From assembly GCA_026874595.1 (NCBI GenBank), contig CM049322.1, positions 5,503,900-5,567,899 on the forward strand: 64,000 nucleotides of DNA. Reading direction: 5' to 3'. A program made the position numbers and the translations under genes. The notes beneath the pieces are model-generated. The model was given only the letters and a program-made list of their open reading frames with translations, did no database searches and had not been told where the DNA came from. The number at the start of each line of letters is the position of its first letter. The first letter of the stretch is position 1. This DNA comes from Sipunculus nudus (lineage: Eukaryota; Annelida; Sipuncula; Golfingiida; Sipunculidae). Shown piece by piece: positions 40,201 through 54,700 of the stretch.

Positions 40201-42609
40201 GCTCAAAGTTTAACGGTGCTTCATATACAGCATCAATTTTATACTTTCCAGGATCAATTCCTCTCTACTAGCCAGAAGTGAACTCCTGCAACGGCAAAAA
40301 ACAGACCCCTCAATAGCGAGAAGCCAGCCCTCTCCCAACAGGAAGTTAACCTCTGTTAAAAGCAAAGCAAATGACTGTTCCAATATCAACAATTTTTTCC
40401 ATATTAGGTAGAAGTGAACTCCTGCAACGGCAAAAAACAGACCCCTCAATAGCGAGAAGCCAGCCCTCTCCCAACAGGAAGTTAACCTCTGTTAAAAGCA
40501 AAGCAAATGACTGTTCCAATATCAACAATTTTTCCATATTAGGTAGAAGTGAACTCCTGCAACGGCAAAAAACAGACCCCTCAATAGCGAGAAGCAAGCC
40601 CTCTACCAACAGGAAGTTAACTTCTAGTAGGAGCAAATGACTCGTGGTCAAGGACACTATATCGAAACACACTCCTGGATTTCAGTGTAAAACCAATGCT
40701 GGTTTCTAGTTTATATTGTTAAAATTTTCTTTGGGCATGCTCAAAATGTTCACATTGCATGCTCATCATCAAATTTAAAGAGAACAGCAATCCTTCTGTA
40801 CTGACTGGAAGTTATTTCTTGTACAAGCAAGAGGTACATCCTGCCAATAGCAAGATTGCAGCTTTCTCCTGACCACACCAACAGAAACAAGTCTATACTC
40901 TAGAATCAAGAATAAGATATTTATAAAACTAAACTATTCTCTTCAAGGAAACACTGTTTAACCCTTCTTGTCGCAAAATAAACCTCATCCTGATAGTCGT
41001 ATACATATGAGACTTGTGTATTCTTGCGTACAACAAAGTTCCCTTCCAATCTTTTTTTTGTCACCAGAACCATCTCCCGCTTGGGCTCAAACTTTAACGT
41101 TGCTTCATACACAGCATCAATTTTATACTTTCCAGGATCAATTCCTCTCTACTAACCAGAAGTGAACTCCTGCAACGGCAAAAAACAGACCCCTCAATAG
41201 CGAGTAGCCAGCCCTCTCCCAAGAGGAAGTTAACTTCTGTTAAAAGCAAAGCAAATGACTGTTCCAATATCAACAATTTTTCCATATTAGGTAGAAGTGA
41301 ACTCCTGCAACGGCAAAAAACAGACCCCTCATTGGCGAGAAGCAAGCCCTCTACCAACAGGAAGTTAACTTCTAGTAGGAGCAAATGACTCGTGGTCAAG
41401 GACACTATATCGAAACCACACTCCTGGATTTCAGTGTAAAACCAATGCTGGTTTCTAGTTTATATTATGTTAAAATTTTCTTTGGGCATGCTCAAAATGT
41501 TCACATTGCATGCTCATCATCAAATTTAAAGAGAACAGCAATCCCTCTGTACTGACTGGAAGTTATTTCTTGTACAAGCAAGAGGTATATCCTGCCAATA
41601 GCAAGATTGCAGCTTTCTCCTGACCACACCAACAGAAACAAGTCTATACTCTAGAATCAAGAATAAGATATTTATAAAACTAAACTATTCTCTTCAAGGA
41701 AACACTGTTTAACCCTTCTAGTCGCAAAATAAACCTCATCCTGATAGTCGTATACATATGAGACTTGTGTATTCTTGCGTACAACAAAGTTCCCTTCCAA
41801 TCTTTTTTTTGTCACCAGAACCATCTCCCGCTTGGGCTCAAACTTTAACGTTGCTTCATACACAGCATCAATTTTATACTTTCCAGGATCAATTCCTCTC
41901 TACTAACCAGAAGTGAAGTCCTGCAACGGCAAAAAACAGACCCCTCAATAGCGAGAAGCCAGCCCTCTCCCAACAGGAAGTTAACTTCTGTTAAAAGCAA
42001 AGCAAATGACTGTTCCAATATCAACAATTTTTCCATATTAGGTAGAAGTGAACTCCTGCAACGGCAAAAAACAGACCCCTCATTGGCGAGAAGCAAGCCC
42101 TCTACCAACAGGAAGTTAACTTCTAGTAGGAGCAAATGACTCGTGGTCAAGGACACTATATCGAAACCACACTCCTGGATTTCAGTGTAAAACCAATGCT
42201 GGTTTCTAGTTTATATTATGTTAAAATTTTCTTTGGGCATGCTCAAAATGTTCACATTGCATGCTCATCATCAAGATTAAAGAGAACAGCAATCCCTCTG
42301 TACTGACTGGAAGTTATTTCTTGTACAAGCAAGAGGTACAACCTGCCAATAGCACGATTGCAGCTTTCCCCTGACCACACCAACATAAACCCTTCACAGA
42401 AACAAGTCTATACTGTACAATCAAAAATAAGACATCTATAAAATTAAATTATTCTCTTCAAGGAAACACTCTTTAACCTTTCTAGTCGCAAAATAAACCT
42501 CATTCTGATAGTCGTATACATATGAGACTTGTGTATTCTTGCGTACAACAAAGTTCACTTCCAATCTGTGTTTTGTCACCAGAACCATTTTCCCGCTTGG
42601 GCTCAAAGT
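34241..42609. repeat. 8.37-kb higher-order repeat, copy 1
   Basis: Eleven units start at 34241, 34992, 35743, 36508, 37258, 38001, 38730, 39459, 40210, 41094 and 41845. Total length is 8369 bp. Variants shared with copy 2 include CCCCTCTATAGCG (34340), CATCCAGATAG (35635), CAAGTCTAAACTG (36301), CTCCAAGTTTAACGATGC, a T7 run with GTAACC (37217-37228), CCATTTTAGG (37446) and CAAAAAAAAGACCCC (38813-38827). The last two units (41094, 41845) are of the dimer type seen at 32725 and 33476, not the type that follows the module at 24317 and 49309. Confidence 0.92.
40274..40642. repeat. Sub-repeat triplication (A-A-B), second occurrence
   Basis: The structure and the T6 linker match the one at 24381-24749, with the same internal spacing of 136 and 135 bp. 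It was copied as part of the larger module and did not arise independently. Confidence 0.92.
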
Positions 42610-45600
42610 TTAACGGTGCTTCATACACAGCATCAATTTTATACTTTCCAGGATCAATTCCTCTCTACTAACCAGAAGTGAACTCCTTCAACGGCAAAAA
42701 ACAGACCCCTCTATAGCGAGAAGCCAGCCCTCTCCCAACAGGAAGTTAACTTCTGTTAAAAGCAAAGCAAATGACTGTTCCAATATCAACAATTTTTCCA
42801 TATTAGGTAGAAGTGAACTCCTGCAACGGCAAAAAACAGACCCCTCATTGGCGAGAAGCAAGCCCTCTACCAACAGGAAGTTAACTTCTAGTAAGAGCAA
42901 ATGACTCGTGGTCAAGGACACTATATCGAAACCACACTCCTGGATTTCAGTGTAAAACCAATGCTGGTTTCTAGTTTATATTATGTTAAAATTTTCTTTG
43001 GGCATGCTCAAAATGTTCACATTGCATGCTCATCATCAAATTTAAAGAGAACAGCAATCCCTCTGTACTGACTGGAAGTTATTTCTTGTACAAGCAAGAG
43101 GTACATCCTGCCAATAGCAAGATTGCAGCTTTCTCCTGACCACACCAACAGAAACAAGTCTATACTCTAGAATCAAGAATAAGATATTTATAAAACTAAA
43201 CTATTCTCTTCAAGGAAACACTGTTTAACCCTTCTTGTCGCAAAATAAACCTCATCCTGATAGTCGTATACATATGAGACTTGTGTATTCTTGCGTACAA
43301 CAAAGTTCCCTTCCAATCTTTTTTTTGTCACCAGAACCATCTCCCGCTTGGGCTCAAACTTTAACGTTGCTTCATACACAGCATCAATTTTATACTTTCC
43401 AGGATCAATTCCTCTCTACTAACCAGAAGTGAACTCCTGCAACGGCAAAAAACAGACCCCTCAATAGCGAGAAGCCAGCCCTCTCCCAACAGGAAGTTAA
43501 CTTCTGTTAAAGCAAAGCAAATGACTGTTCCAATATCAACAATTTTTCCATATTAGGTAGAAGTGAACTCCTGCAACGGCAAAAAAACAGACCCCTCATT
43601 GGCGAGAAGCAAGCCCTCTACCAACAGGAAGTTAACTTCTAGTAGGAGCAAATGACTCGTGGTCAAGGACACTATATCGAAACCACACTCCTGGATTTCA
43701 GTGTAAAACCAATGCTGGTTTCTAGTTTATATTATGTTAAAATTTTCTTTGGGCATGCTGAAAATGTTCACATTGCATGCTCATCATCAAATTTAAAGAG
43801 AACAGCAATCCCTCTGTACTGACTGGAAGTTATTTCTTGTACAAGCAAGAGGTACATCCTGCCAATAGCAAGATTGCAGCTTTCTCCTGACCACACCAAC
43901 AGAAACAAGTCTATACTCTAGAATCAAGAATAAGATACTTATAAAACTAAACTATTCTCTTCAAGGAAACACTGTTTAACCCTTCTAGTCGCAAAATAAA
44001 CCTCATCCAGATAGTCGTATACATATGAGACTTGTGTATTCTTGCGTACAACAAAGTTCCCTTCCAATCTTTTTTTTGTCACCAGAACCATCTCCCGCTT
44101 GGGCTCAAACTTTAACGTTGCTTCATACACAGCATCAATTTTATACTTTCCAGGATCAATTCCTCTCTACTAACCAGAAGTGAACTCCTGCAACGGCAAA
44201 AAACAGACCCCTCAATAGCGAGAAGCCAGCCCTCTCCCAACAGGAAGTTAACTTCTGTTAAAAGCAAAGCAAATGACTGTTCCAATATCAACAATTTTTC
44301 CATATTAGGTAGAAGTGAACTCCTGCAACGGCAAAAAACAGACCCCTCATTGGCGAGAAGCAAGCCCTCTACCAACAGGAAGTTAACTTCTAGTAGGAGC
44401 AAATGACTCGTGGTCAAGGACACTATATCGAAACCACACTCCTGGATTTCAGTGTAAAACCAATGCTGGTTTCTAGTTTATATTATGTTAAAATTTTCTT
44501 TGGGCATGCTCAAAATGTTCACATTGCATGCTCATCATCAAGATTAAAGAGAACAGCAATCCCTCTGTACTGACTGGAAGTTATTTCTTGTACAAGCAAG
44601 AGGTACAACCTGCCAATAGCACGATTGCAGCTTTCCCCTGACCACACCAACATAAACCCTTCACAGAAACAAGTCTAAACTGTACAATCAAGAATAAGAC
44701 ATCTATAAAATTAAATTATTCTCTTCAAGGAAACACTCTTTAACCTTTCTAGTCGCAAAATAAACCTCATTCTGATAGTCGTATACATATGAGACTTGTG
44801 TATTCTTGCGTACAACAAAGTTCACTTCCAATCTGTGTTTTGTCACCAGAACCATTTTCCCGCTTGGGCTCCAAGTTTAACGATGCTTCATACACAGCAT
44901 CAATTTTATACTTTCCAGGATCAATTCCACTCTACTAGTCAGAAGTGAACTCCTGCAACGGCAAAAAACAGACCCCTCAAAAGCGAGAAGCCAGCCCTCT
45001 CCCAACAGGAAGTTAACCTCTGTTAAAAGCAAAGCAAATGACTGTTCCAATATCAACAATTTTTCCATATTAGGTAGAAGTGAACTCCTGCAACGGCAAA
45101 AAAACAGACCCCTCAAAAGCGAGAAGCAAGCCCTCTACCAACAGGAAGTTAACTTCTAGTAGGAGCAAATGACTCGTGGTCAAGGACACTATATCGAAAC
45201 ACACTCCTGGATTTCAGTGTAAAACCAATGCTGGTTTCTAGTTTATATTATGTTAAAATTTTCTTTGGGCATGCTCAAAATGTTCACATTGCATGCTCAT
45301 CATCAAATTTAAAGAGAACAGCAATCCCTCTGTACTGACTGGAAGTTATTTCTTGTACAAGCAAGAGGTACATCCTGCCAATAGCAAGATTGCAGCTTTC
45401 TCCTGACCACACCAACAGAAACAAGTCTATACTCTACAATCAAGAATAAGATATTTATAAAACTAAACTATTCTCTTCAAGGAAACACTGTTTAACCCTT
45501 CTAGTCGCAAAATAAACCTTAACCTGATAGTCGTATACATATGAGACTTGTGTATTCTTGCGTACAACAAAGTTCACTTCCAATCTTTTTTTGTAACCAG

Positions 45601-47828
45601 AACCATCTCCCGCTTGGGCTCAAACTTTAACGGTGCTTCATACACAGAATCAATTTTATACTTTCCAGGATCAATTCCTCTCTACTAACCAGAAGTGAAC
45701 TCCTTCAACGGCAAAAAACAGACCCCTCAATAGCGAGAAGCCAGCCCTCTCCCAACAGGAAGTTAACTTCTGTTAAAAGCAAAGCAAATGACTGTTCCAA
45801 TATCAACAATTTTTCCATTTTAGGTAGAAGTGAACTCCTGCAACGGCAAAAAAACAGACCCCTCATTGGCGAGAAGCAAGCCCTCTTCCAACAGGAAGTT
45901 AACTTCTAGTAGGAGCAAATGACTCGTGGTCAAGGACACGATATCGAAACACACTCCTGGATTTCAGTGTAAAACCAATGCTGGTTTCTAGTTTATATTA
46001 TGTTAAAATTTTCTTTTGGGCATGCTCATCATCAAGATTAAAGAGAACAGCAATCCCTCTGTACTGACTGGAAGTTATTTCTTGTACAAGCAAGAGGTAC
46101 AACCTGCCAATAGCACGATTGCAGCTTTCCCCTGACCACACCAACATAAACCCTTCACAGAAACAAGTCTATACTGTACAATCAAGAATAAGACATCTAT
46201 AAAATTAAATTATTCTCTTCAAGGAAACACTCTTTAACCTTTCTAGTCGCAAAATAAACCTCATTCTGATAGTCGTATACATATGAGACTTGTGTATTCT
46301 TGCGTACAACAAAGTTCACTTCCAATCTGTGTTTTGTCACCAGAACCATTTTCCCGCTTGGGCTCAAAGTTTAACGATGCTTCATACACAGCATCAATTT
46401 TATACTTTCCAGGATCAATTCCTCTCTACTAGTCAGAAGTGAACTCCTGCAACGGCAAAAAACAAACCCCTCAATAGCGAGAAGCCAGACCTCTCCCAAC
46501 AGGAAGTTAACCTCTGTTAAAAGCAAAGCAAATGACTGTTCCAATATCAACAATTTTTCCATATTAGGTAGAAGTGAACTCCTGCAACGGCAAAAAACAG
46601 ACCCCTCAAAAGCAAGAAGCAAGCCCTCTTCCAACAGGAAGTTAACTTCTAGTACGAGCAAATGACTCGTGGTCAAGGACACTATATCGAAACACACTCC
46701 TGGATTTCAGTGTAAAACTAATGCTGGTTTCTAGTTTATATTATGTTAAAATTTTCTTTGGGCATGCTCATCATCAAAATTAAAGAGAACAGCAATCCCT
46801 CTGTACTGACTGGAAGTTATTTATTGTACAAGCAAGAGGTACATCCTGCCAATAGCAAGATTGCAGCTTTCTCCTGACCACACCAACAGAAACAAGTCTA
46901 TACTCTACAATCAAGAATAAGATATCTATAAAACTAAATTATTCTCTTCAAGAAAACACTGTTTATCCTTTCTAGTCGCAAAATAAACCTCATCCTGATA
47001 GTCGTATACATATGAGACTTGTGTATTCTTGCGTACAACAAAGTTCACTTCCAATCTTTTTTTTGTCACCAGAACCATTTTCCCGCTTGGGCTCAAAGTT
47101 TAACGGTGCTTCATACACAGCATCAATTTTATACTTTCCAGAATCAATTCCACTCTACTAACCAGATGTGAACTCCTGCAACGGCAAAAAAAAGACCCCT
47201 CAATAGCGAGAAGCAAGCCCTCTCCCAACAGGATGTTAACTTCTGTTAAAAGCAAAGCAAATGACTGTTCCAATATCAACAATTTTTCCATATTAGGTAG
47301 AAGTGAACTCCTGCAACGGCAAAAAAGAGACCCCTCAATAGCGAGAAGCAAGCCCTCTACCAACAGGAAGTTAACTTCTAGTAGGAGCAAATGACTCGTG
47401 GTCAAGGACACGATATCGAAACACACTCCTGGATTTCAGTGTAAAACCAATGCTGGTTTCTAGTTTATAGTATGTTAAAATTTTCTTTGGGCATGCTCAT
47501 CATCAAAATTAAAGAGAACAGCAATCCCTCTGTACTGACTGGAAGTTATTTCTTGTACAAGCAAGAGGTAAATTCTGCCAATAGCAAGATTGCAGCTTTC
47601 TCCTGACCACACCAACAGAAACAAGTCTATACTGTACAATCAAGAATAAGATATCTATAAAACTAAACTATTCTCTTCAAGGAAACACTGTTTAACCTTT
47701 CTAGTCGCAAAAAAAACCTCATCCTGATAGTCGTATACATATGAGACTTGTGTATTCTTGCGTACAACAAAGTTCACTTCCAATCTGTGTTTTGTCACCA
47801 GAACCATTTTCCCGCTTAGGCTCAAAGT

Positions 47829-48557
47829 TTAACGGTGCTTCATACACAGCATCAATTTTATAATTTCCAGGATCAATTCCTCTCTACTAACCAGATGTGA
47901 ACTCCTGCAACGGCAAAAAAAAGACCCCTCAATAGCGAGAAGCAAGCCCTCTCCCAACAGGATGTTAACTTCTGTTAAAAGCAAAGCAAATGACTGTTCC
48001 AATATCAACAATTTTTCCATATTAGGTAGAAGTGAACTCCTGCAACGGCAAAAAAGAGACCCCTCAATAGCGAGAAGCAAGCCCTCTACCAACAGGAAGT
48101 TAACTTCTAGTAGGAGCAAATGACTCGTGGTCAAGGACACGATATCGAAACACACTCCTGGATTTCAGTGTAAAACCAATGCTGGTTTCTAGTTTATAGT
48201 ATGTTAAAATTTTCTTTGGGCATGCTCATCATCAAAATTAAAGAGAACAGCAATCCCTCTGTACTGACTGGAAGTTATTTCTTGTACAAGCAAGAGGTAA
48301 ATTCTGCCAATAGCAAGATTGCAGCTTTCTCCTGACCACACCAACAGAAACAAGTCTATACTGTACAATCAAGAATAAGATATCTATAAAACTAAACTAT
48401 TCTCTTCAAGGAAACACTGTTTAACCTTTCTAGTCGCAAAAAAAACCTCATCCTGATAGTCGTATACATATGAGACTTGTGTATTCTTGCGTACAACAAA
48501 GTTCACTTCCAATCTGTGTTTTGTCACCAGAACCATTTTCCCGCTTAGGCTCAAAGT
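47829..48557. repeat. Chimeric 729-bp monomer from unequal crossover
   Basis: The left edge of this unit matches the following unit at 48558: GCTTAGGCTC before the mark, then TATAATTTCCAGGATC and CCTCTCTACTA. From ACCAGATGTG and CAAAAAAAAGACCCC onward it matches the preceding unit at 47100. The switch falls within TCTCTACTA at about 47880-47890. TATAATTTCC is present here and at 48558 but not in the corresponding unit of copy 1 (39459, TATACTTTCC). The base change therefore predates the duplication. Confidence 0.9.
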
Positions 48558-49372
48558 TTAACGGTGCTTCATACACAGCATCAATTTTATAATTTCCAGG
48601 ATCAATTCCTCTCTACTAGCCAGAAGTGAACTCCTGCAACGGCAAAAAACAGATCCCTCAATAGCGAGAAGCCAGCCCTCTCCCAATAGGAAGTTAACTT
48701 CTGTTAAAAGCAAAGCAAATGACTGTATCAATATCAACAATTTTTCCATATTAGGTAGAAGTGAACTCCTGCAACGGCAAAAAACAGACCCCTCAATAGC
48801 GAGAAGCAAGCCCTCTACCAACAGGAAGTTAACTTCTAGTAGGAGCAAATGACCCGTGGTCAAGGACATTATATCGAAACACACTCCTGGATTTCAGTGT
48901 AAAACCAATGCTGGTTTCTAGTTTATATTATGTTAAAATTTTCTTTGGGCATGCTCAAAATGTTCACATTGCATGCTCATCATCAAATTTAAAGAGAACA
49001 GCAATCCCTCTGTACTGACTGGAAGTTATTTCTTGTACAAGCAAGAGGTACATCCTGCCAATAGCAAGATTGCAGCTTTCTCCTGACCACACCAACAGAA
49101 ACAAGTCTATACTTCACAATCAAGAATAAGATATTTATAAAACTAAACTATTCTCTTCAAGGAAACACTGTTTAACCTTTCTAGTCGCAAAATAAACCTC
49201 ATCCTGATAGTCGTATACATATGAGACTTGTGTATTCTTGCGTACAACAAAGTTCACTTCCAATCTTTTTTTTGTCACCAGAACCATTTTCCCGCTTGGG
49301 CTCAAAGTTTAACGGTGCTTCATATACAGCATCAATTTTATACTTTCCAGGATCAATTCCTCTCTACTAGCC

Positions 49373-49741
49373 AGAAGTGAACTCCTGCAACGGCAAAAAA
49401 CAGACCCCTCAATAGCGAGAAGCCAGCCCTCTCCCAACAGGAAGTTAACCTCTGTTAAAAGCAAAGCAAATGACTGTTCCAATATCAACAATTTTTTCCA
49501 TATTAGGTAGAAGTGAACTCCTGCAACGGCAAAAAACAGACCCCTCAATAGCGAGAAGCCAGCCCTCTCCCAACAGGAAGTTAACCTCTGTTAAAAGCAA
49601 AGCAAATGACTGTTCCAATATCAACAATTTTTCCATATTAGGTAGAAGTGAACTCCTGCAACGGCAAAAAACAGACCCCTCAATAGCGAGAAGCAAGCCC
49701 TCTACCAACAGGAAGTTAACTTCTAGTAGGAGCAAATGACT
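49373..49741. repeat. Sub-repeat triplication (A-A-B), third occurrence
   Basis: The arrangement is identical to those at 24381 and 40274, including the T6 linker between the first two A copies. It marks the third copy of the module. Confidence 0.92.
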
Positions 49742-51709
49742 CGTGGTCAAGGACACTATATCGAAACACACTCCTGGATTTCAGTGTAAAACCAATGCTG
49801 GTTTCTAGTTTATATTGTTAAAATTTTCTTTGGGCATGCTCAAAATGTTCACATTGCATGCTCATCATCAAATTTAAAGAGAACAGCAATCCTTCTGTAC
49901 TGACTGGAAGTTATTTCTTGTACAAGCAAGAGGTACATCCTGCCAATAGCAAGATTGCAGCTTTCTCCTGACCACACCAACAGAAACAAGTCTATACTCT
50001 ACAATCAAGAATAAGATATTTATAAAACTAAACTATTCTCTTCAAGGAAACACTGTTTAACCCTTCTAGTCGCAAAATAAACCTTAACCTGATAGTCGTA
50101 TACATATGAGACTTGTGTATTCTTGCGTACAACAAAGTTCCCTTCCAATCTTTTTTTTTGTCACCAGAACCATCTCCCGCTTGGGCTCAAACTTTAACGG
50201 TGCTTCATACACAGAATCAATTTTATACTTTCCAGGATCAATTCCTCTCTAGTAACCAGAAGTGAACTCCTTCAACGGCAAAAAACAGACCCCTCAATAG
50301 CGAGAAGCCAGCCCTCTCCCAACAGGAAGTTAACTTCTGTTAAAAGCAAAGCAAATGACTGTTCCAATATCAACAATTTTTCCATATTAGGTAGAAGTGA
50401 ACTCCTGCAACGGCAAAAAACAGACCCCTCATTGGCGAGAAGCAAGCCCTCTACCAACAGGAAGTTAACTTCTAGTAGGAGCAAATGACTCGTGGTCAAG
50501 GACACTATATCGAAACCACACTCCTGGATTTCAGTGTAAAACCAATGCTGGTTTCTAGTTTGTATTATGTTAAAATTTTCTTTGGGCATGCTCAAAATGT
50601 TCACATTGCATGCTCATCATCAAATTTAAAGAGAACAGCAATCCCTCTGTACTGACTGGAAGTTATTTCTTGTACAAGCAAGAGGTACATCCTGCCGATA
50701 GCAAGATTGCAGCTTTCTCCTGACCACACCAACAGAAACAAGTCTATACTCTACAATCAAGAATAAGATATTTATAAAACTAAACTATTCTCTTCAAGGA
50801 AACACTGTTTAACCCTTCTAGTCGCAAAATAAACCTCATCCTGATAGTCGTATACATATGAGACTTGTGTATTCTTGCGTACAACAAAGTTCCCTTCCAA
50901 TCTTTTTTTTGTCACCAGAACCATCTCCCGCTTGGGCTCAAACTTTAACGGTGCTTCATACACAGAATCAATTTTATACTTTCCAGGATCAATTCCTCTC
51001 TAGTAACCAGAAGTGAACTCCTTCAACGGCAAAAAACAGACCCCTCAATAGCGAGAAGCCAGCCCTCTCCCAACAGGAAGTTAACTTCTGTTAAAAGCAA
51101 AGCAAATGACTGTTCCAATATCAACAATTTTTCCATATTAGGTAGAAGTGAACTCCTGCAACGGCAAAAAACAGACCCCTCATTGGCGAGAAGCAAGCCC
51201 TCTACCAACAGGAAGTTAACTTCTAGTAGGAGCAAATGACTCGTGGTCAAGGACACTATATCGAAACCACACTCCTGGATTTCAGTGTAAAACCAATGCT
51301 GGTTTCTAGTTTATATTATGTTAAAATTTTCTTTGGGCATGCTCAAAATGTTCACATTGCATGCTCATCATCAAGATTAAAGAGAACAGTAATCCCTCTG
51401 TACTGACTGGAAGTTATTTCTTGTACAAGCAAGAGGTACAACCTGCCAATAGCACGATTGCAGCTTTCCCCTGACTACACCAACATAAACCCTTCACAGA
51501 AACAAGTCTATACTGTACAATCAAAAATAAGACATCTATAAAATTAAATTATTCTCTTCAAGGAAACACTCTTTAACCTTTCTAGTCGCAAAATAAACCT
51601 CATTCTGATAGTCGTATACATATGAGACTTGTGTATTCTTGCGTACAACAAAGTTCACTTCCAATCTGTGTTTTGTCACCAGAACCATTTTCCCGCTTGG
51701 GCTCAAAGT

Positions 51710-54700
51710 TTAACGGTGCTTCATACACAGCATCAATTTTATACTTTCCAGGATCAATTCCTCTCTACTAACCAGAAGTGAACTCCTTCAACGGCAAAAA
51801 ACAGACCCCTCTATAGCGAGAAGCCAGCCCTCTCCCAACAGGAAGTTAACTTCTGTTAAAAGCAAAGCAAATGACTGTTCCAATATCAACAATTTTTCCA
51901 TATTAGGTAGAAGTGAACTCCTGCAACGGCAAAAAACAGACCCCTCATTGGCGAGAAGCAAGCCCTCTACCAACAGGAAGTTAACTTCTAGTAAGAGCAA
52001 ATGACTCGTGGTCAAGGACACTATATCGAAACCACACTCCTGGATTTCAGTGTAAAACCAATGCTGGTTTCTAGTTTATATTATGTTAAAATTTTCTTTG
52101 GGCATGCTCAAAATGTTCACATTGCATGCTCATCATCAAATTTAAAGAGAACAGCAATCCCTCTGTACTGACTGGAAGTTATTTCTTGTACAAGCAAGAG
52201 GTACATCCTGCCAATAGCAAGATTGCAGCTTTCTCCTGACCACACCAACAGAAACAAGTCTATACTCTAGAATCAAGAATAAGATATTTATAAAACTAAA
52301 CTATTCTCTTCAAGGAAACACTGTTTAACCCTTCTTGTCGCAAAATAAACCTCATCCTGATAGTCGTATACATATGAGACTTGTGTATTCTTGCGTACAA
52401 CAAAGTTCCCTTCCAATCTTTTTTTTGTCACCAGAACCATCTCCCGCTTGGGCTCAAACTTTAACGTTGCTTCATACACAGCATCAATTTTATACTTTCC
52501 AGGATCAATTCCTCTCTACTAACCAGAAGTGAACTCCTGCAACGGCAAAAAACAGACCCCTCAATAGCGAGAAGCCAGCCCTCTCCCAACAGGAAGTTAA
52601 CTTCTGTTAAAAGCAAAGCAAATGACTGTTCCAATATCAACAATTTTTCCATATTAGGTAGAAGTGAACTCCTGCAACGGCAAAAAACAGACCCCTCATT
52701 GGCGAGAAGCAAGCCCTCTACCAACAGGAAGTTAACTTCTAGTAGGAGCAAATGACTCGTGGTCAAGGACACTATATCGAAACCACACTCCTGGATTTCA
52801 GTGTAAAACCAATGCTGGTTTCTAGTTTATATTATGTTAAAATTTTCTTTGGGCATGCTCAAAATGTTCACATTGCATGCTCATCATCAAATTTAAAGAG
52901 AACAGCAATCCCTCTGTACTGACTGGAAGTTATTTCTTGTACAAGCAAGAGGTACATCCTGCCAATAGCAAGATTGCAGCTTTCTCCTGACCACACCAAC
53001 AGAAACAAGTCTATACTCTAGAATCAAGAATAAGATACTTATAAAACTAAACTATTCTCTTCAAGGAAACACTGTTTAACCCTTCTAGTCGCAAAATAAA
53101 CCTCATCCTGATAGTCGTATACATATGAGACTTGTGTATTCTTGCGTACAACAAAGTTCCCTTCCAATCTTTTTTTTGTCACCAGAACCATCTCCCGCTT
53201 GGGCTCAAACTTTAACGTTGCTTCATACACAGCATCAATTTTATACTTTCCAGGATCAATTCCTCTCTACTAACCAGAAGTGAACTCCTGCAACGGCAAA
53301 AAACAGACCTCTCAATAGCGAGAAGCCAGCCCTCTCCCAACAGGAAGTTAACTTCTGTTAAAAGCAAAGCAAATGACTGTTCCAATATCAACAATTTTTC
53401 CATATTAGGTAGAAGTGAACTCCTGCAACGGCAAAAAACAGACCCCTCATTGGCGAGAAGCAAGCCCTCTACCAACAGGAAGTTAACTTCTAGTAGGAGC
53501 AAATGACTCGTGGTCAAGGACACTATATCGAAACCACACTCCTGGATTTCAGTGTAAAACCAATGCTGGTTTCTAGTTTATATTATGTTAAAATTTTCTT
53601 TGGGCATGCTCAAAATGTTCACATTGCATGCTCATCATCAAGATTAAAGAGAACAGCAATCCCTCTGTACTGACTGGAAGTTATTTCTTGTACAAGCAAG
53701 AGGTACAACCTGCCAATAGCACGATTGCAGCTTTCCCCTGACCACACCAACATAAACCCTTCACAGAAACAAGTCTAAACTGTACAATCAAGAATAAGAC
53801 ATCTATAAAATTAAATTATTCTCTTCAAGGAAACACTCTTTAACCTTTCTAGTCGCAAAATAAACCTCATTCTGATAGTCGTATACATATGAGACTTGTG
53901 TATTCTTGCGTACAACAAAGTTCACTTCCAATCTGTGTTTTGTCACCAGAACCATTTTCCCGCTTGGGCTCCAAGTTTAACGATGCTTCATACACAGCAT
54001 CAATTTTATACTTTCCAGGATCAATTCCACTCTACTAGTCAGAAGTGAACTCCTGCAACGGCAAAAAACAGACCCCTCAAAAGCGAGAAGCCAGCCCTCT
54101 CCCAACAGGAAGTTAACCTCTGTTAAAAGCAAAGCAAATGACTGTTCCAATATCAACAATTTTTCCATATTAGGTAGAAGTGAACTCCTGCAACGGCAAA
54201 AAAACAGACCCCTCAAAAGCGAGAAGCAAGCCCTCTACCAACAGGAAGTTAACTTCTAGTAGGAGCAAATGACTCGTGGTCAAGGACACTATATCGAAAC
54301 ACACTCCTGGATTTCAGTGTAAAACCAATGCTGGTTTCTAGTTTATATTATGTTAAAATTTTCTTTGGGCATGCTCAAAATGTTCACATTGCATGCTCAT
54401 CATCAAATTTAAAGAGAACAGCAATCCCTCTGTACTGACTGGAAGTTATTTCTTGTACAAGCAAGAGGTACATCCTGCCAATAGCAAGATTGCAGCTTTC
54501 TCCTGACCACACCAACAGAAACAAGTCTATACTCTACAATCAAGAATAAGATATTTATAAAACTAAACTATTCTCTTCAAGGAAACACTGTTTAACCCTT
54601 CTAGTCGCAAAATAAACCTTAACCTGATAGTCGTATACATATGAGACTTGTGTATTCTTGCGTACAACAAAGTTCACTTCCAATCTTTTTTTGTAACCAG

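Larger units (their letters stand above)
42610..51709. repeat. 8.37-kb higher-order repeat, copy 2, enlarged to 9.10 kb
   Basis: Twelve units start at 42610, 43361, 44112, 44877, 45627, 46371, 47100, 47829, 48558, 49309, 50194 and 50945. It matches copy 1 unit by unit, but has one extra 729-bp monomer (47829). Unit 43361 has two compensating single-base changes: a lost A in GTTAAAGC near 43507 and a gained A in the A7 run near 43581. Unit 50194 follows an 885-bp interval because the T run at 50151-50159 has nine T. The closing units 50194 and 50945 resemble 25201, with TCTCTAGTAACC. Confidence 0.92.
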
